A model generated the notes under the pieces. That model had not been told where the DNA came from. It saw only the letters and a list, made by a program, of their open reading frames with translations, and ran no database searches. A DNA stretch of 64,000 bases from DATCHW01 sp963806045. Its GTDB lineage: Bacteria > Bacteroidota > Ignavibacteria > Tepidaquicellales > Tepidaquicellaceae. A program made the position numbers and the translations under genes. The DNA is taken from contig CAWDWP010000015.1 of NCBI GenBank assembly GCA_963806045.1, positions 186,001-250,000 on the forward strand, in the 5' to 3' direction. This document shows positions 62,201 through 64,000 of the stretch, piece after piece. Each line of letters starts with the position of its first letter. Position 1 is the first letter of the stretch.

Positions 62201-62539
62201 TGGCTCACCCGGAATGTATCCGCTTTGTGCGATACCTTCGAAATTAACACCCGTACTAGGAGCAAAGGGTTGAGGAATATTCACATTTTTATCAAAAGTC
62301 ATATTAGAAAGAGTATTAACATCAGGTGGAGGAAAAGGAGGAGCATAAGGAGGTTCAACCTCGTTAAAATCTTTTCTGATTATCGGACCCATATAAATCT
62401 CTCCCATTGAAGGAAGATCTCTCATATTAAAAATATAGGGTTTCACCTCAGGACCTTTCTGCCCGTTAATATCCTGAGAATAAGAACTTTTTGTAAAAAA
62501 AGTTAAAATCAATAAACCAAGAAATAATAATTTCTTCAT
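59291..62539 (-). CDS. Large secreted protein with SdrD-B-like domain and dockerin-like repeats
   Basis: 1082 aa. Signal peptide (KLLFLGLLILTFFTKSSYSQ); a large beta-rich N-terminal half (GEPQPAVGPNNVFTLGNV, KLRIIDRAVAYTGA); SdrD B-type segment GQVLNDNDGDVSTTGDRAPYAGVTVTLK (residues about 508-590); and near the C-terminus two dockerin-like Ca-binding loops (SGDANQDGSVDALDRSACW and TDLNGDGVVDALDRSIAW). Dockerins pair with cohesins or act as Ca-stabilised anchors; no QNYPNPFNP module, so another secretion or anchoring tail is expected. Intact over 3.2 kb. Shares its 3' module with the neighbouring gene. Confidence 0.88.
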   Translation of the reverse strand: MKKLLFLGLLILTFFTKSSYSQDINGQKGPEVKPYIFNMRDLPSMGEIYMGPIIRKDFNEVEPPYAPPFPPPDVNTLSNMTFDKNVNIPQPFAPSTGVNFEGIAQSGYIPGEPQPAVGPNNVFTLGNVSVKITNKSGTTLSSVTQSVFFNIPSAEGAGFDAKCFYDYRRGRFLALCETQTSSPAVCSYYLAISATSDAMGTWYVYKFDMTKDGTTQSSNWSDFPGLGISDDKLVMSGQQFSFSGNAYQYQKLRIIDRAVAYTGAAVTYVDIYNWSGQVFVTKPGRNMSSGNDIYTLATLWNGGTTVEFRKITGTPAAPVLSSATNISVSSYGLPPDAPGGSAAVTVNTGDSRTPDFFVRNNILNIAFHMGVNIGGSVSAIRYLRIQVNPLNTTPLTDETYGAASTFYYYPMVCVDSVGTMFMGFGRSSSTEFASSYVTGKRRGDASIQSSVLAKAGLAVMNYNRWGDYTGIDMDESVKNPGMSYAWYSGQYNKSAGIFGTWITQLSYTYGQIAGQVLNDNDGDVSTTGDRAPYAGVTVTLKQGTTVLNTALTDASGNYNFGYLETATNYSIVFTPPSGKHSVDVVPGTGGTSQSKTDYKTIAVNLTNAQTSITNNYIISDWLVSVATGNWNSTAVWADAVTPSTTEKVLISPAHTVTINNNYTCQIIIDKGVLQFDNVSPRTLTVTIALNLSNGNVTLGNNFIVGGYVTGASSARFIVTNGSGTLKQNVLNNNSYVQFPVGPTGSAYNPVNIQLDNASTTDVFAVRVSNSITNPPNKPTEVIQKEWTITETTQGGSNATVQFQFGPADFGSGFNPALIPNDYDIGRFNAAYTVYSGSISGPVNSLYTITSNVFISNFSPFIVGNKNSVIGSVLYNFALTALFSGNYNGSTMVPKNVTVELHNSTTPYALVESKTVLLNSSGAGNPIYTTAVNGTPYYIVLKSDNGLETWSATPQTFSGNTLNYDFTDFATKAFGNNMVFVTNKWCIISGDANQDGSVDALDRSACWNDRNLSGVYVTDLNGDGVVDALDRSIAWNNRNLSVQKPALAANPKEGVKQNKKGNNKNGTFDLNLDGSKVKKINNK
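59405..59895. repeat. Duplicated dockerin module, copy 1
   Basis: About 490 bp within the 3' part of the dockerin gene that recur at 62770-63260 with few changes, including synonymous ones. Encodes SGNYNG(S/T)TMVPKN to NRNLSVQKPAL. Confidence 0.9.
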
Positions 62540-62715
62540 ATTAAATTGTATTTTTATTTTTATTGAAAATGTCTCCGTTTATGAGTTGAGAAATTCACGA
62601 AATTATTTGGCTACAATTTTTCTTCAACTTCTATACGAGGAATATAATTAATATTTACTGATTAATAACTGAATTTTCTGTTCCGATAAATTAGAAATTA
62701 ATTATACATTTCAAA

Positions 62716-64000
62716 TTATCTTAATATCCTCTTCATATCATTTTTTACTGTCCTATTCGGACTTAAAAGCGCAGGTTTTTGTACCGAAAGATTCCTGTTA
62801 TTCCAGGCAATCGAACGGTCGAGTGCATCTACGACTCCGTCCCCGTTTAAATCTGTTACAAAAGCGCCGCTAAGATTCCTGTCATTCCAGCACGCAGACC
62901 TGTCAAGCGCATCCACACTGCCATCTTGATTTGCATCACCGCTGATAATGCACCATTTATTTGTGACAAAAACCATATTACTGCCAAACGCTTTTGTTGC
63001 TAAATCTGTAAAGTCGTAATTTAATGTATTACCGCTGAATGTTTGAGGTGTTGCACTCCAGGTTTCCAGTCCGTTATCGGATTTTAATACTATATAATAA
63101 GGGGTTCCGTTTACTGCTTTTGTGAATATTGGATTGCCTGCTCCGGATGAATTAAATAATACTGTCTGAGAATCAACTAAGACATAAGGAGTTGTTGAAT
63201 TATGTAATTCTATCTTAATATTCTTCGGCACCATTGTTGTTCCATTGTAATTTCCAGATATATAATGATGTGAGTGTAAGATTAGAGGGAACAATAATCG
63301 GCTTCAATTGAACATTTAAAATTGTAGTTGAATCAATTTTCGCATACACATTTGAAATAGTCTTTGAATAATATCCGTGAGAAGAAAAAGTAAGTGGATA
63401 TGTTCCGGTAGCAATAAATCTATGATAATCACCGCTTACCGAATCTGAATATATCCAGGAGCTATCCGCATCATGACCGGCGATATAAACTTTTGCTTTA
63501 ATTTTTGCTCCGGTGATAGAATCCGTTACAATACCCCTGATACCATATAACGATTCTTTAATAAAATTTAGTAAAGATTTGTTGAGATTATTCCAATATG
63601 TAGGAAGTGTTGAGGCAGCAGGTAATTTTGTATGCGATATTTCACAGGTGATTTCACGTCCGTAGCGGAAATATGTCATAAAGTCCTGTCTTCCGCCGGT
63701 TACTCTATACCAATCATATCCATTTACAACTCCGGGATAATTAGGATAACCAAGATTATCAGCCATGTAAGTCGGAGCAATTGCATGAACGGTATCTACA
63801 AAATGTTTTCCAATTTGTATGTCCCATAACTCATCAGGAGGGTATCTTGACCAGGTATCCCACGGATAATTAAAGACCTCTGCACCTCCATGAAAATTCA
63901 TCGACAACATAAAATAATTTGAAGTGGCAAAGTTCATAAAATTAACAGTTTCAGTCTGCCAGGCATTACCGTCAGGATGGGGACCTGCAGCCGGGTCAGG
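62716..64000 (-). pseudogene. M14 carboxypeptidase with dockerin-like C-terminus: +1 frameshift; 5' end beyond window
   Basis: Open from the window edge on the minus strand: DPAAGPHPDGNAWQTETVNFMN..., a zinc carboxypeptidase (M14) catalytic part (MNFHGGAEVFNYPWDTW carries a late His ligand; EITCEISHTKLP the catalytic Glu region), then a CarboxypepD_reg-like segment (GIRGIVTDSITGAKIKAKVYIAGHD). At about 63259 an extra A (TTATAT-A-TCTGGA) shifts frame; the next frame continues SGNYNGTTMVPKN and dockerin-like loops to the stop at 62716. The intact neighbour protein reads LTALFSGNYNG at the same point versus LTSLY-SGNYNG here, which proves the shift. N-terminal part lies outside the window. Confidence 0.88.
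62770..63260. repeat. Duplicated dockerin module, copy 2
   Basis: Copy of 59405-59895 inside the M14 peptidase gene, about 3.37 kb away in the same orientation. Its upstream limit coincides with the frameshift near 63259. Confidence 0.9.

Overview
The window reads as chromosome of an uncultured member of the Ignavibacteria / Bacteroidetes-Chlorobi lineage. It is AT-rich, has few Shine-Dalgarno sequences, and holds at least one promoter of the TTG-20-TATATTTG (Bacteroidetes) type. Four secreted proteins end in the type IX secretion sorting module with the QNYPNPFNP signature (genes at 14841, 33055, 37757, 39997), and two others carry dockerin-like repeats. Most genes are intact and housekeeping, but the stretch from about 4.4 to 17.8 kb is accessory and partly decayed. 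The taxonomic placement is an inference from these protein styles; there is no rRNA gene in the window.

Layout. 1-4.4 kb: pentapeptide-repeat protein, 2-TM K+ channel with RCK domain, catalytically atypical SDR, MFS exporter. 4.4-8.3 kb (minus strand): a compact envelope redox cluster: di-haem c-type lipoprotein, TlpA-like thioredoxin, DUF4266 lipoprotein, DUF3570 protein, a Tat-leader/NusG-domain-II protein broken by three frameshifts, and the flavin transferase ApbE. The DUF3570 protein carries two ApbE-type flavinylation-like motifs (DAISSAS and DGVTSAT) 14 residues apart. I regard this cluster as the best candidate for a poorly described system. 8.6-12.7 kb: LVIVD-repeat lipoprotein, RhlE-type DEAD-box helicase, alanine dehydrogenase. 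12.76-14.31 kb: a three-gene HipB-HipS-HipT toxin-antitoxin module, sandwiched between the 3' end of ald and a diverged second copy of that 3' end, next to a perfect 36-bp palindrome and a truncated tRNA 3' end. 14.8-17.1 kb: a chimeric T9SS protein with a GC-richer core, a LolA-like protein and an intact tRNA-Ser(TGA); the tRNA tails at 14.77 and 17.04 kb form a direct repeat. 17.27-17.77 kb: frameshifted dinB-like gene.

17.9-23.7 kb: the conserved rimP-nusA-infB-rbfA-truB operon, with an intrinsic terminator in its leader. 24-37.6 kb: Mpg glycosylase, beta-CASP nuclease, GlgA, a structured intergenic RNA candidate, two parvulin-type periplasmic chaperones, a BatA/VWA-like membrane protein, T9SS cargo, aldo/keto reductase and a class C beta-lactamase-like hydrolase. 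37.7-42.4 kb: two large T9SS cargo proteins (beta-propeller and M14 carboxypeptidase) whose sorting domains contain the same palindromic 20-bp mini-repeat. 42.5-50.4 kb: DUF4190 protein, dut, rsmI, frameshifted purM, lysine 6-transaminase, Fur-family regulator, SRPBCC protein, feoA-feoB. 50.5-58.7 kb (minus): ychF, polyprenol-kinase-like protein, ftsH, hpt, rpsU, TPR protein, SpoIIE-type phosphatase, YihY/BrkB protein. 59.3-64 kb: two dockerin-bearing secreted proteins sharing an almost identical 490-bp 3' module; the second is an M14 peptidase that is frameshifted and runs off the window.

A recurring oddity: seven single-base frameshifts in four genes, all of the same sign (one extra base in the coding strand, each compatible with one extra A). 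They are clustered (three in the NusG-II gene, two in dinB, one each in purM and the M14 gene) while very long genes such as infB, ftsH and the 1082-codon dockerin gene are clean. This could be real decay, recoding or assembly error; only reads or RNA/protein data can decide.
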